Source: Ceratothoa steindachneri (lineage: Eukaryota > Arthropoda > Malacostraca > Isopoda > Cymothoidae). Taken from it: a DNA stretch of 64,000 nucleotides. The stretch covers positions 43,150,609 to 43,214,608 of the forward strand of contig OZ018324.1 in assembly GCA_963969495.1 (NCBI GenBank), in the 5' to 3' direction. Positions 22,560 to 33,880 of the stretch are shown here, piece after piece. The first letter of the stretch is position 1; each line of letters opens with the position of its first letter. Made by a program: the position numbers and the translations under genes. The notes beneath the pieces are model-generated. The model worked only from the letters and a program-made list of their open reading frames with translations. It made no database searches and was not told where the DNA came from.

Positions 22560-25100
22560 AATACCTTCTGTCGGGGAAGAATGGTGAACGATTAACGATC
22601 AACGACGATTTAAGATAGAAAGTGTCTTGAGCAAGAAAAAATAGAGACCAGGTGGTCAAGGACCTCATCCATCATGTCTCTTTTTCATTCTTTTTCTTTT
22701 TATGGTTACTTATAAAAATAAGTCAATCTTTTGAGCCTTTGTCTTCACCGACAAAATCTCTACTGTGAATTAAAAGAACTTATCACTGCTTTCGTTCTCT
22801 TAGTATTCTTTTAATTTTTCACTGCAATTTAATTTTTTGTCTGCATTGTATTATTTTATTTTTATAGTTATTTCTATTATTATTATTTTGTGCACTACGA
22901 ATCGTTTCTTTAGAAATCTCCATTTTGTATTTTTCCATCATTTTTGTCTACTTCGTATTATTTTTTATTATTATATTTATTTCTATTATCAGTTTTTGTC
23001 CACCATGGAAGTTTTTATTTTTGATTTGATTACTCTTGGTAAGTCTTCGTCTTCAAGTTTTATCTGTTGAGTTACCTCTTCTGGTAAATTATGCGATATT
23101 TTTGGCCATATTTCCTTTGTATTTTTATGCACTGTGATATTTTTACGGTCAACTTCAATGATTTCAGGTAGTAAGGCCGATGGATTCTGGTGACAAAGAG
23201 TAGAATTAGTTATGAATCTTATCATTTTGTTTTGGACCACTTGTGCTTTTTCATTAGTGTGTGACTTGGAATATGAAGGGGAATGGCGGGATATACCAAT
23301 AACGGCCTTACTAATAGAATGTATAATTTCTTTTTATTTCGTGGTGAGAGCAATCTAAAGCGAAACAGTGACTGTAACGTCAAATTTGCTGCATCAGTTC
23401 TTTCTTTGTAGTGTCCAGCATATCCGTTAGATGTTAATTTAAGGACAAGTACTCGACCATCTCTAGAGTATGTGTAATATTCGTCTTGAACCTATACACC
23501 AGTTGTCTTTAGTCGTCCCATCGGTATCATTCTAAACTTGTTTATGTTTGATTTATTCTTGTTTATTTCTCATAATTTTTTAGCTTCTCAATCTCCTCTC
23601 GTGTCCTGTTGGCAACATACATATTTGTGGTAGTTACTAGTGACAACCTTCGTGATGTATGCTCCAGCTGAATTTATTGGGCAAAAGCGTAATTGGGGTG
23701 AGGTAGGTCGCCGGTGTATATCGCAAACAAGGTAGCACTAAGGCATCTTCCTTGCAGCAACCCTGTTTCCAGATTTATTTTTACGGCTGCTTCTCGATCT
23801 TCTAAAAGGTTGCAGAGAATTCTCACTATATTTTGCTCCATACTCAGATCAATGATCTATATAAGCGCTGGAACCATACATTATCAAAGGCTGAGGACAT
23901 GTTATACAGTTATCCATGGCGCCATCTGTTTGGAGCTCTTTAGAGCAGTTTCATACTCCTCATGAGTAGAGATTCTCCCTTCCTTTTGTGCAAAACCTGT
24001 GCCATATAGAGTATGGTGCCACCTTAGCTCAGCTTCTAGCTCTCCAAACCTTAAGAGTACTTCTTCCAAATACCTTTCATCGAAATTTTTATTCTGCTCA
24101 TCATCTATTCTAAATTGGTTTCTCCAATATTCTCTAAGATTTAGTTCTATCTCTTGGTCTTCTGTAATTTAAATGCCCTGGAATTTGGTATTAAATGATT
24201 CTTTTCTTAGGGGTGTGCCTCTCAGTCTCTTCAACTGGATTCCAAATTCTTTGGGTTCTTTCTAAACATGTAATTTGGCTATGAAGGTGTCCGATTGCTT
24301 GCTCGATTTCTCCCTGATAAAATGATTGATTTCGTTTCTCATTCTCTCAATTCCCAATAACGATGTGCAGTATATATAAATATTTATTTTGTTTATGAGG
24401 ATTTCTAGTTTGTTCATTTTGTCCAGTATATTTTTACTGCATCTTAGAGCTAGAAGTTTTGTATATTCCATCCATGAGATAGCTATGTGGTCAGCTTCTA
24501 AGTTTTTTGATATCAGGTGATTAAGTTATTCATCGATGTCTTTGAGAAAAGCGCCTTCTATCTGGTATATCTTTATGTTTTGCCGATATTTTCTATATGC
24601 ACCCCATTTAAATTCGTCTAGACACCTGCGTCTGGGGATTTTAAACTGGATAGTAGTGGTAGAGATGGACGTAATCATGTTAATGTGATCTGACGGAACT
24701 ATGGGCCTGTAGTCGTTACTTAAACGGTTTAGTGACAAGTTAGGATTCGTAATACTATGCCATGGGTAGTGAATGACCTTCCCGTAAGAATGGTAACAAA
24801 ATCTTGGCCTTCTCTTTCTATTATGTTTCCTTTGAGTAAAAGGATTAGCGTGTTTCCAGCCCCATTAAACGCTATGGTGTATCTGGCCTCTTTGCATCGG
24901 GCATGCAGATCGGCTATTTAAATGGTTGCGGTGTTTCTTCTAAATAGTGGGAGAAAATTGGGGATTGGTAAATATGTTCACCTGGGAGGCTGTTATCTAA
25001 CTGCCACTAAAATATAATCGCGCATCATACTAATATTAATAATTAGTATGACACTTCCAGGCCTTGTATTTCTTTAAATTTAATTCCGTCTCTGATTGTT
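22560..25100 (-). mobile_element. Jockey-type LINE, second minus-strand copy
   Basis: Minus strand, starting inside the endonuclease near 25100 (KEIQGLEV), then an EN block (DLHARC-like, with GAGNTLILLLKGN) at about 24930-24800 and PSDHINMITSIS at 24690. Next come a linker, and RT thumb pieces near 23870-23500 (KSNINKFRMIPMGRLKT). The 3' end of ORF2 at 23240-22989 reads LPEIIEVDRKNITVHKNTKE. Its 3' UTR ends near 22560 with GAATGGTGAACGAT. The plus-strand copy at 27.8-31.8 kb has the same blocks in the same order (LPEITKVDRIDITMHKRTKE, and GTGAACGATCAACGACGA read on its minus strand), so the two are one subfamily. The catalytic RT core is not readable. Confidence 0.75.
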
Positions 25101-26449
25101 AAGTCAAATAAAGTCTGTGAGTTGCCATTGATCACGACAAGCTGGTCCCCTCGCCAAAGCTTACTGAGCTAAGCGAACAATAACTACTTACAATCATTAA
25201 TTGACTCAACCATTAAGTGAAAGATGAACTCTGGCCTCCTCCCGAAGAATAAACCAGAAAACCCTCCATTGCTAGACATATTTTACCAAGCAACAGTGAA
25301 TAGAGGCAACATGGGAGTATATACAATTCTGAAAGCCATTATCCATTGGAACGTTTCCCAGCTAACCCCGGCCACAAAATAAATTTGTTCATACTGTATA
25401 GTACAAAAACCAAAACAACATGAAGCCTTTTCATGAAGTAAAGTTTTTTATTGTACAAACTATTTTCCAAATATTCATGCAATGTCGATGACTGCGTTAA
25501 TTAGAACTCAAAGTACATGCATATCGATAACTTCCACCCCTTGTCGCACAAGTTAACTATGCACTTCAAATATCGGGCTATCAATCGCGACGTTAGAACT
25601 CATTCCAAGTCATTCACAATAGAAATACTAGTCGAGAATACATCCATTGTCTTCCGTGATTGTGACTGCCAAAATCTCCGAATGGCTGAGATGGTTAAGA
25701 TATCGTAACGCAGACCTTCAATCAACATAAAACTTCACCAAAAAACTATCCTTACTACGACTCGCCCCATGTCTTTTAAACCGTAATATACCAACATTTT
25801 CCTTCTTTTGTATATTCTTAACATTACAAAACCCTTACCATTTTGATTTACAACAAAAGAATCTTCGTTAAATTTTATGTTAGTTGATTTGCCGTTTATC
25901 AGACGGTTATTTTCAGAATATTTGCGAACATAAGAATCTAGCCTTATATTCTATTTTAGTTGAATAGTCAGTTATATCTAGATATGTTCAAAATATTTTC
26001 TATACATGTAGGTTTTTATATCCCGTTCACCATTCTGATTGCTTTCTGCTGGAAAGGAAGGCGCAAAGAAAGTCCTACTACTCTCTTCTTCTGATATCAT
26101 CACTCCGAATCGTAGCTAAAGAGAGGACCCTTAATATTAGATCGCCATTTGAGTCAGGCTAGGATCGAGTGGAGTATCCATACAAACCATTGCGTGCGAG
26201 AGAGAGTCCACGGAAGGAATCGAAGGCGCGGAGCTTGTCGCGACAATTACTTTTGCTCCCACAGCAGCACATTTCTGGTTCTAATAACCTTTCTGCCATG
26301 AAAGTTCTTTAGAAGCCGCCTACTTCTGACGTGTCTGAACTAAAGATGAAAGCCATGCAGAGGTCACAAGAAGTGCTCCCTATTCTGGGTAGGAGTGGTC
26401 AAGACAGGTAAAAGGACCCTGTTAGATAGTTTATATAGGTACGGCAGAT
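25101..26449. other. No gene seen
   Basis: A mix of AT-rich DNA and a somewhat GC-richer stretch at 26050-26400. A frame at 25517-25708 (+) has no motif. ATCCCGTTCACCATTCTGAT near 26022 resembles the 3' tail of the neighbouring Jockey elements and may be another 3'-end scrap. Confidence 0.4.
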
Positions 26450-26531
26450 AAGGGCAATTCAGAGAAAAATTAGGTACACGCGCCAGTGATAAGGGCAATT
26501 CAGAGAAAAATTAGGTACACGCGCCAGTGAT
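26450..26531. repeat. 41-bp exact tandem duplication
   Basis: AAGGGCAATTCAGAGAAAAA and the following 21 bases, through ...GCGCCAGTGAT, occur twice back to back (26450-26490 and 26491-26531) without differences. This indicates a recent duplication or an assembly artefact. Confidence 0.9.
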
Positions 26532-27005
26532 AAAGGCTTATTAGGTGAGAAAAAACACCATCTTGAGGGGGTCATGGACGACTCCAGTGACAAGAAGTGA
26601 GTCCCGCTCCGAGGTAAGGAGCAGTTATCAAAAACCTGCAAGAGACAAAGTTTGTGAAGTTGTATAATCCAAACTGTGCATCACACTTTGAAGCCGGAAA
26701 GACCATGCATTTGGTTCTATGGCAGTCTGTCACAGTACTCAAGATCTGGACAACCGACTTAGTGCAAAATCCAAAGAAGAACTTGAAGACATCGGTCTCA
26801 TGCCTAAAGTTCCTCCGCATGTAGCTGCTAAAAGATCGATTATCTCTCCACGTGACGTGAAAATATAAGAACCCGGATAGTGAAGAATATATGCACGTTT
26901 TAAAAGTCAACTTCCAAACGACGAAGATGGATACAAAGGCAGTTGAGAGTGGGTTAATTATGTTCAACTCGGAAATTTGGGCTAGCTTAATCAAACGCGA
27001 GCTTT

Positions 27006-27419
27006 TTGTCCAGGAACTGTGGTAATTCACACCTTACACTATCTATGACCTGCCCTATTAAAAAGACCTTGTTAACAGATAAGAAGAAACTAATGATCAG
27101 GGAAAGAAACAGAAGAACAAATATCATGTACGCACAGGAGGTGAAGAAAATGGAACAAGAGAATACTATGCTCCAAGATTATCCGAATATGATACCAGAT
27201 TTAGTGATGTGCATACTGCATACCCTCTTAGCTAATGTCAAGAAAACTGGCAGGTACGCTAAAGAACTTGATAAAATGCTTGTCCAAAACGACCTTAAGC
27301 CGATGTTGTTTCCAGACCACCAGCCGTCAGGCGAACTATTTCATCTCAAATTAAAAGTATGTAGGAAGTGGTGCCAAAGTCTCGCTCGGCTTCAAGAGAT
27401 CCCACCTAAACAAATCTAA
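27006..27419 (+). CDS. Unassigned frame just upstream of a Jockey ORF2
   Basis: 137 codons, Lys/Arg-rich in the N-terminal half (KKTLLTDKKKLMIRERNRR) with a charged middle (AKELDKMLVQNDLKP) and no Cys-knuckle. It sits about 0.4 kb before the endonuclease start of the plus-strand Jockey LINE, where an ORF1 or its remnant is expected. I infer a possible ORF1 relic, but no diagnostic motif proves it. The minus-strand frame at 26572-27030 is most likely chance. Confidence 0.3.
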   Translation: MSRNCGNSHLTLSMTCPIKKTLLTDKKKLMIRERNRRTNIMYAQEVKKMEQENTMLQDYPNMIPDLVMCILHTLLANVKKTGRYAKELDKMLVQNDLKPMLFPDHQPSGELFHLKLKVCRKWCQSLARLQEIPPKQI

Positions 27420-27898
27420 AACAACGGAAGGTACAGACTTTCAAATGGATATAAGCTACTCAAACCGAAACATTGAACCAGAACCTACGCAACCTGCAGC
27501 GCTGATTACGTCATGAAATAATACTCAAAACTTACACATTAAGATTTATTGTTCACCGTCAGCGCAAATACCTAAACTATCCAAAACTGATTATATTAGA
27601 GAGGCAATAGTCAAAAGAAAGTACAGATGGCTGTTAAACGCCAATATTAGTGAAAAAGAGTTACCACAGTCTATAAAAGGAGGCTTGGTTGAGATTTGCC
27701 ACGAGTAATGTTTCAACTTTAGTCAAAACCAATTCAAAAAGAAAAGATCAGGAAGGGTGAGATCTCGAGCAAGAGATAAAGGAACAAAAATCAAATAACT
27801 AAATAAAAATTAAATAAGGATACCAGCTTTAGATATATCAGAAACCTATAAATTGTCTCCTTCAACGTTAAAGGATGAAACTCTAAAAGTAGAATATA

Positions 27899-28818
27899 CG
27901 AGGGGTGGTCAATAAGTTTTGCGAATCGGTAGGGCAAAACAAAGGAAGAAGAATGGCTGTTTGTAGGGGTGTTAGGACAAGTTATGACAAGTCAGGACCT
28001 ACAGCTGCATGCTCCTGCCTCGTGTATTTAAGAAGCAGTAGCTGATCGCCGATCGTCTGTCACAAATTTTTCAAAAATGGAGAAGGTTGAACACCGCGCA
28101 GTGATAAAATCTTTGACCAAGGAAAGCAAGAATGCCAAATAGATCCATGAATGCAAGGTTGCAGTGTACCCCGACACCACCACTTCCTAAGCAACCATTG
28201 CTCGCTGAAATAGGGAGTTCCGCCATGGTTGGGAGTCCCTGGAAGATGAACCCCGTCCAGGACGCCCGTCAGACGTGACCAACGACGACAATGTTGCCCG
28301 TGTGGAGAGGATGATCATCGAAAATCGACGGGTGAAGGTCCAAGAAATCTAGCAAGAACTTGAAAGTGTTATCAACATCATCCACGACAATTTGGCCATG
28401 ACCAAGGTCTTTGCCCGTTGGGTCTTTAGAAACCTCACGTCCCATGATCGACTTCATTGTTGTCAAATTCGACAAGGCCAGAGTTGCACAAGCTGCTTTG
28501 CGCGAGTTCCGGTTCGAGGAGCTCAACCATCCTCCCTACAGTCCAAATCTGTCCCCTAGCGACTACTTTTTATTTCGCCAGCTGAAGGCTGCACTGCGTG
28601 GACGCCGGTTTGGGGACGATGAAGCTTTCCAGTTCGCTGCCCAGGAGTGGATTGAACAGCAGTCGGGAGATTTCTGGTTGTCGGGAATTCGAAGCCTCAG
28701 GGACAAGTGGCGCAAGTGTATTGAAGTCGAGGGTAGTTATATTGAAAAATAATAGAACACTTTACCTCATATCTCGTTTCCTTATATCTGAATTGCAAAA
28801 CTTATTGACCACCCCTCG
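27899..28818 (+). mobile_element. Internally deleted mariner
   Basis: Terminal inverted repeats begin CGAGGGGTGGTCAATAAGTT at 27899 and end as the complement (AACTTATTGACCACCCCTCG) at 28818. TA duplications flank it (27897-27898 and 28819-28820). The length of 920 bp is well short of the roughly 1.3 kb of complete mariners. The relic starts near 28079 (MEKVEHRAVIKSLTKESKNA), keeps the paired helix-turn-helix region (SLEDEPRPGRPSDVTNDDN, RVERMIIENRRVKVQEI) up to FARWV, then jumps to the C-terminal part. Inserted in the Jockey LINE at 27.8-31.8 kb. Confidence 0.92.
28079..28752 (+). pseudogene. Mariner transposase relic lacking two catalytic Asp
   Basis: The N-terminal DNA-binding half is present with several stops. 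After FARWVFRNLTSHDR the sequence passes directly into ARVAQAALREFRFEELNHPP, skipping the part that holds the first and second catalytic Asp. The third is kept in PPYSPNLSPSDYFLFRQL, and the C-terminus LRDKWRKCIEVEGSYIEK is typical. It cannot be catalytic, but with intact ends it could have moved in trans. Confidence 0.88.
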
Positions 28819-30332
28819 TATAATGAGATCCTAAGATCAGCAGCCCCAGATATCATACTTATATATGAACATTGTTACACGAAGAAAAATAGTATATAAA
28901 TAATTAGAGCTTTATGGTAATGATGGTTAACCATTCGAATGGGAGTTATGATGAAGTGGTCATTGCCATCAGAAAAGAAATAAAATTGAATGAAATACAA
29001 GGCCTGGAAGAGGCATATCTAGTTATTTAGATCAGTATGACCTACGTTAATAGTGAGCTGGCAGTTGGATACTCAGGTGTCCATTTTTACCAATCCACAA
29101 CTTCCTCAGACAGTTTAGAAGAGAGGCCTAATCCATCATACTAGGCGATCTAAATACGCTCTGTAGAGAGGCCGTGTACACCTCAGTGTACAACTGTGCT
29201 GAAAACACGCTAAGCCTCTTTATCAACAGGATATAGTACAAAAGAAGGTCCCGATTTTGCTACCTTTCTCACAGGAAGGTCATCAACTATCTTTGACATA
29301 GTATAAGCGGATCCGAATTTCTCCCTAAGCCAAGTGACGACTTCAAGTCCATAGATTCCGTCAGATCACATCAGCATGAGTACGTCCAACTCTACCTCTC
29401 CAATCCAGCTAAATATTCATAGACAAAGGTGTATGTCTAGAGCTAACTGGGCTGCTTACAAAATACATCAGCAGAACATTTAGATAGGCCAGATAAAAGG
29501 TGCTTTGGTAAAGACATCGATAAACACCTTATCACCTGATAACAAAAGTCATGAAAGCTGTCTACATGGCTATCCCATGGACGGAATATAAAACACTTCC
29601 AGATCCAAGATATGATATAAATATTCTGGAAAAGAAAAAAAACAACTAGAGGTCCTTATCAAAGAAATAAACATTTATGGGAATACAGCGCATCGCTACC
29701 GGGAATTAGAAGTACTGAGGAACAAAATCAAGAATCTTATCAGAAGGAAATCGAGTGATAAATGGGACAACATCATAGGCAAACTCTATACTGAGAGAGA
29801 TCCCTGAAAGAGATACTGATAGAGACCAAGGTGCACTTACCCTAAGAATCCAATCAATATTAAAGTCAACGGCTTTAAGATTATAGATGATCAAGAGATA
29901 GAAGGGTATTTCAGAGAATACTGGCGTAAGAAATTTAGAATAAATGATGAGAAGAATGAGAACTTCGATGCAAGATATAAGGAGGAAGTACTCTTAAGTC
30001 TTGTAGAGCTAGGAGCTGAGCTCACGCCACACCATACTGCAGATGGGACACGTCTCGTATGAGAGGAAGGGGGACTCTTTACTCATGAGGAATATGAAGC
30101 TGCTCTAAAGATCTTCAAACAGAAGGCACCATAGATAACTGGCATCACGAAGATTCATATAATGTATGCTCCCCAAAATATCAATGAAGCCTTATTGGAG
30201 CTCTTCAAAGTTTGTTTTAACGTCAGATATTTCCTCGAAGAAGTCAAAAGGGCCAGAATAATATTCGTGCTGAAGCTAATTAAACCGAAAAAGGAAATAG
30301 GCAGTTACAGGCCTATATCACTTTTTTAGTTT

Positions 30333-30653
30333 ATGGGCAAGCTTCTAGAAATACTCCTAAACAATAGGCTGAGAAACTACTTAGACACCAAATATTTGTA
30401 TAACGACCAGCAACATGACTTATGGATTGAACTCGGTAGAGAGCCCGCATTTGCATTAATCAGTGAAAGAATTGCCATCGCCAAGGCCAAAGACTACAAT
30501 ATGGACGTGGTGCTTTTTGACGTGTCCTCCGGTTTTGATAAGGTATGGTTACCAGCTCTTAAAAAGATCAGTGATCTCGGTATGGAGCAATATATAGTGG
30601 TAATTCTCAGCGGCCGTTTAGAAGATCGACATCGGAAAAATAAACGATGTTGA
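30333..30653 (+). pseudogene. RT domain piece of the plus-strand Jockey LINE
   Basis: A 106-codon open stretch. MGKLLEILLNNRLRNYL is the RT block following 'YRPISLL...', YNDQQHDLWIELGREPAFAL replaces 'NPNQFGFRKGRGTE.ALAL', and AKDYNMDVVLFDVSSGFDKV is the block with the first catalytic Asp. A stop after YRPISLF precedes it, and a frameshift ends it before the 'PQG' block. LADDMT, with both Asp of the second catalytic pair, lies in another frame near 30780. Confidence 0.8.
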
Positions 30654-31918
30654 AAGGAAGCCATTCGATCTGGAAACATGGGTGCTGCAAGGAAGATGCC
30701 TTCGTCCTACCGTTTATGCGATATACACAAGCGATCTGATTCACCTAACTCAAGATTTTTCCTAATACATTCAGCTGGCAGATGACATGACGCAGGATGT
30801 CTCTAGGAAAAAACACAACCCAGGACAGGATTGGAGATTGGGAACTTCAAAGATTTTTAAAAAATTAAACAAGATCAAAACAAACACCTACAAGTTTAGA
30901 ATGATTCTAATGGGGCCACTAAAGACAACTGATGTATAGGTGCTGGATGAATATTACGCATACCCTAGAGATGATCGAGTACTCGGTCTCAAATTAACAT
31001 CTGACTGATATACTGCACACTACAAAGTAAAATTGATCCGGCCAAGAGGACGTTACAGTCACTGTTTCGTTCTAGATTCCTCTCATCAAAAAATAAAAAC
31101 AAATTATGCAGGCTACTGTATTTATATCCCACCATTTCCCTTTATATCTCAAGCAAGACAGTAATGAAAAAGCACAAGTGGTCCAAAACAAAACGAAAAG
31201 ACTCATTAGTATTGTTACTATTTAACACTAGATTCCATCGGCCTTACTACCTGAGATAACTAAAGTTGACCGTATAGATATCACAATGCATAAACGTACA
31301 AAGGAAATATGGCAAAAAATATATCAAATTTTATCAAAGCAAGTAATTCAACAGATAAAATATGAAGAAGAAGACTTACTAAATCTATACGTCAGAAAAG
31401 CCTTCAAAAGTAGCCAAATGCATACGCGGCAGGAGATTTACCCTATTTCTAAAAATTATAATATATAAAAAAACAATAAGGAAAAAAGATCTGTAGTGGA
31501 AAAATTAAGTACTAAAAAAAATCCTTAGAGAATGGAATAATTATAAAAAATAAAATAATACAAAGTAGACAAAAATTAAATTACAGTATAAAATGAAAAG
31601 AACACCAAGAGGATAAATGCATTAACAAGATATCTTAATTCATACAAGAGGTAGTGTCAACATAAAAGAAATAAAGAAGATAAATGAAGCATGCTGTCTG
31701 AGGTTACCAGAGACATTTACATATATTCTGTTCCTATATTCACTTTTTCTCTCTACATCTATCCTATAAGCAACCTCCTAACTTAACTCGTCGTTGATCG
31801 TTCACCATTCTGCCCCGATGATGACAAACTTACTAACAAGTCGAAAGACGTAGAGGCAAATAAAGAAATGTCTCTTCTGAATAATTTCTCTCGCCTCAAG
31901 ACATCCAACGAAATTATT

Positions 31919-32061
<143 letters not shown>

Positions 32062-32074
32062 AATAAAAATACAT

Positions 32075-32227
32075 TGAGATATGATTAAATTGATATATTC
32101 AGTAAACTCATAGAAAATTCATAAAATCTGTTAAAACAAAGAAAAGTTGAAATATTTTGTTAGGGCCGTAGCAGATTTTATGACTTCTTAATGAGTTTAT
32201 TGACTATGACAATTTAATCATATCTCA
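32075..32227. repeat. Inverted repeat with 56-base arms
   Basis: The arm at 32075-32130 (TGAGATATGATTAAATTG ... CATAAAATCTG) is matched, imperfectly, by the complement of 32172-32227, with a loop of about 41 bases. It could be a small foldback element or the terminal structure of a Penelope-like element; the sequence does not decide. Confidence 0.75.
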
Positions 32228-32268
32228 CACTATTTTTATTATTTTATGATTTTAGAAACTGAAGATAG

Positions 32269-32295
32269 GCGATACGCTCGAAACGTTTTTACTTA
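32269..32295 (+). other. Possible hammerhead-ribozyme-like core
   Basis: CTGAAGA is followed by a short stem candidate (AGGCG, loop ATA, CGCTC) and then GAAAC, the order CUGANGA-helix II-GAAA of hammerhead ribozymes. The helix has one A-C mismatch. I did not find helix I and III partners or the cleavage triplet with confidence. It resembles hammerhead motifs known from Penelope-like elements and retrozymes, but may be chance. Confidence 0.25.
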
Positions 32296-32354
32296 ATACC
32301 ATATATATATATACATATGAAAAGAAACTCACAACTTGCACGTGAGTTAAAATT

Positions 32355-32631
32355 ATGATAAATAACACCCACAAAGAAAATTGAAAAACGATTCCGAGTG
32401 CTTTCGTCTTTATTCTAAAAGACCTTCTCGTGGAATGATGTAAGATTTAAAGTGCTTAAAGATTTTGTAACCCCTAGTTAGGGTTTTGATGCAGGTAGCG
32501 GTTTTTAACCCCCTACTCCTTACTATTTAAGACATTGTCATCCTGACCTACGTAATTCCATGAAGATGTCTTTTAGAATAAAGATGAAAGCACTCGGAAT
32601 CATTTTTCTATTTTCCTTGTGGGTGATATTT

Positions 32632-32636
<5 letters not shown>
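32355..32636. repeat. Inverted repeat with about 89-base arms
   Basis: The arm at 32355-32443 (ATGATAAATAACACCCACAA ... TGGAATGATGTAAG) is matched by the complement of 32548-32636 with roughly 85-90% identity by eye; the loop is about 104 bases. Both arms contain TCCGAGTGCTTTC and TTTATTCTAAAAGAC. It directly abuts an (AT)n tract. Confidence 0.85.

Positions 32637-32678
<42 letters not shown>
32635..32678. repeat. (AT)n tract
   Basis: About 44 bases of TA dinucleotide, between the inverted repeat and the transposase relic. Confidence 0.95.
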
Positions 32679-32680
<2 letters not shown>

Positions 32681-32689
32681 ACACCTGCT

Positions 32690-33880
32690 GTCAGTTTACG
32701 GGGGCTTAAAGTCATGAGATAAACCTGAACTTCTTGGCGTTGCCAGGTCCACAGATATATATTCTGTAGATCTAGAGATTTCTTGAGCGGCAGCACAAAG
32801 TTGTCCATGACTTCCTTACAAACCGACCGACTAATATCTATGATCTCTACCATCATGCCTTCCTTGAGTTTCACGATGGTCCTGGGGTCTCCCTGCGTAC
32901 ACTGTGTCTTTAAGGTAGCCTCTGAGAAAGAAATCTGGGCTGCCAAGGTCTGGAATGTGAGGTGCCCACTCAAAAGCAGTGTTGAGACTGATCCCACGTC
33001 CACCAAATTTCTCTTTCAACCAATCTCGGGAGGTTTCATGTGTGAGAGCTTGCTTCATCTTGTTGCAACCATAACTTCTCCAGAAGCGACGAGAACAGTC
33101 TCTGCAGCTCATTCTTGAAGGTTTTGAGGACTTCAACATACTGCTCCTTGGTGACAGTTACTGTCACGCCAGATTCTTAGAAGAGGTATGGTTCGATGTT
33201 GACCCTGACTGAGAATGCAGCCCATACCGTCCATTTAGGGGAGCGTAAGGACTTGGTAGCTAACTCATTTAGTCTGGAGGTCCCTCATAAGACATTTTTT
33301 TTCAAATTAACTTTCCTTCAAGATGGAAGTGAGCTTCATCTGAGGTCCAAGGGAGGCAAAGGAAAGTTGTAGTCTCCTGAATCTTCTCCAGTATCTTGAC
33401 TGCCATAACCTTTCTCTGCTTCTTGTCTGAGGCTTTAAGGGTTTGCATCGTCAGTCTTCCTTATGAGTAGGCCTTTACATATATTACTCGCACTCTCCTG
33501 CAAGTCTCACAGGATATATCAAGCGACTGACTTCGCTTGCGCACTGAGCGTTTTGAACTGACTCACTCACGCACTCGCTCAGCCCTAGCTGTACGCTTCT
33601 TGGGGCGTCCTGAATGGCTTGGGCGGTTGTCACTGCTGCATCGAGGTTCCACATTGTCCCATAATTCTCGAAGTGGTCCACTTAGTCCTCACTTCCGCTC
33701 TTGGAGGTGTCTTTTCACATTCGAACTCATGCACGAAAGTGTCCTGCACTTTCTTGAACGAGCCTGTATTGTAGTAATGTTTGACGCAGTATTTTCTTTG
33801 CTAGAGCTTCCATTGAGATCTAAGTGTGTTCACAGGCGTCTTTTCTGTTATGTCCTGCAAAGTAATGGTGATTAGTGAAT
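32690..33880 (-). pseudogene. DUF4817/Tc1-like transposase relic
   Basis: A DDE-type transposase on the minus strand with many frameshifts. From the N-terminal side: a helix-turn-helix-like piece near 33650-33500 (TTAQAIQDAPRS, then ASEVSR, resembling 'VREAIQASPRRS...SVRRIL'); SDEAHFHLEG near 33330 (first Asp); VTVTKEQYVEVLKTF near 33160-33110; LQQDEASSHT near 33070 (second Asp); and PDLGSPDFFLRGYLKDTVYA at about 32950 (third Asp). CKEVMDNFVLPLKKSLDLQN near 32810-32760 is the typical C-terminus. The blocks lie in all three frames, so no protein can be made. Terminal inverted repeats were not found. Confidence 0.78.

Larger units (their letters stand above)
27800..31815 (+). mobile_element. 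Jockey-type LINE split by a mariner
   Basis: ORF2 begins at about 27850 with the endonuclease start (IVSFNVKG, then a stop, then NSKSRIY). It is interrupted by a mariner at 27899-28818 and resumes immediately with NEILRSAAPDIILIYEHCYT. EN blocks follow (YDEVVIAIRKEIKLNEIQGL at about 28955), then the EN end near 29300-29400. A linker precedes RT at 30100-30800: FTHEEYEAALKIFKQKAP, KKEIGSYRPISLF, MGKLLEILLNNRLRNYL, VVLFDVSSGFDKVW and LADDMT (YADD box). The thumb and 3' part extend to about 31450, with a 3' UTR ending near 31815 (GTTGATCGTTCACCATTCTG). Several in-frame stops; inactive. Confidence 0.85.

Noticed and set aside
26572..27030. 152-codon minus-strand frame
   Set aside because: No motif and unremarkable composition. 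It overlaps the upstream part of a plus-strand Jockey element and is most simply a chance antisense frame.
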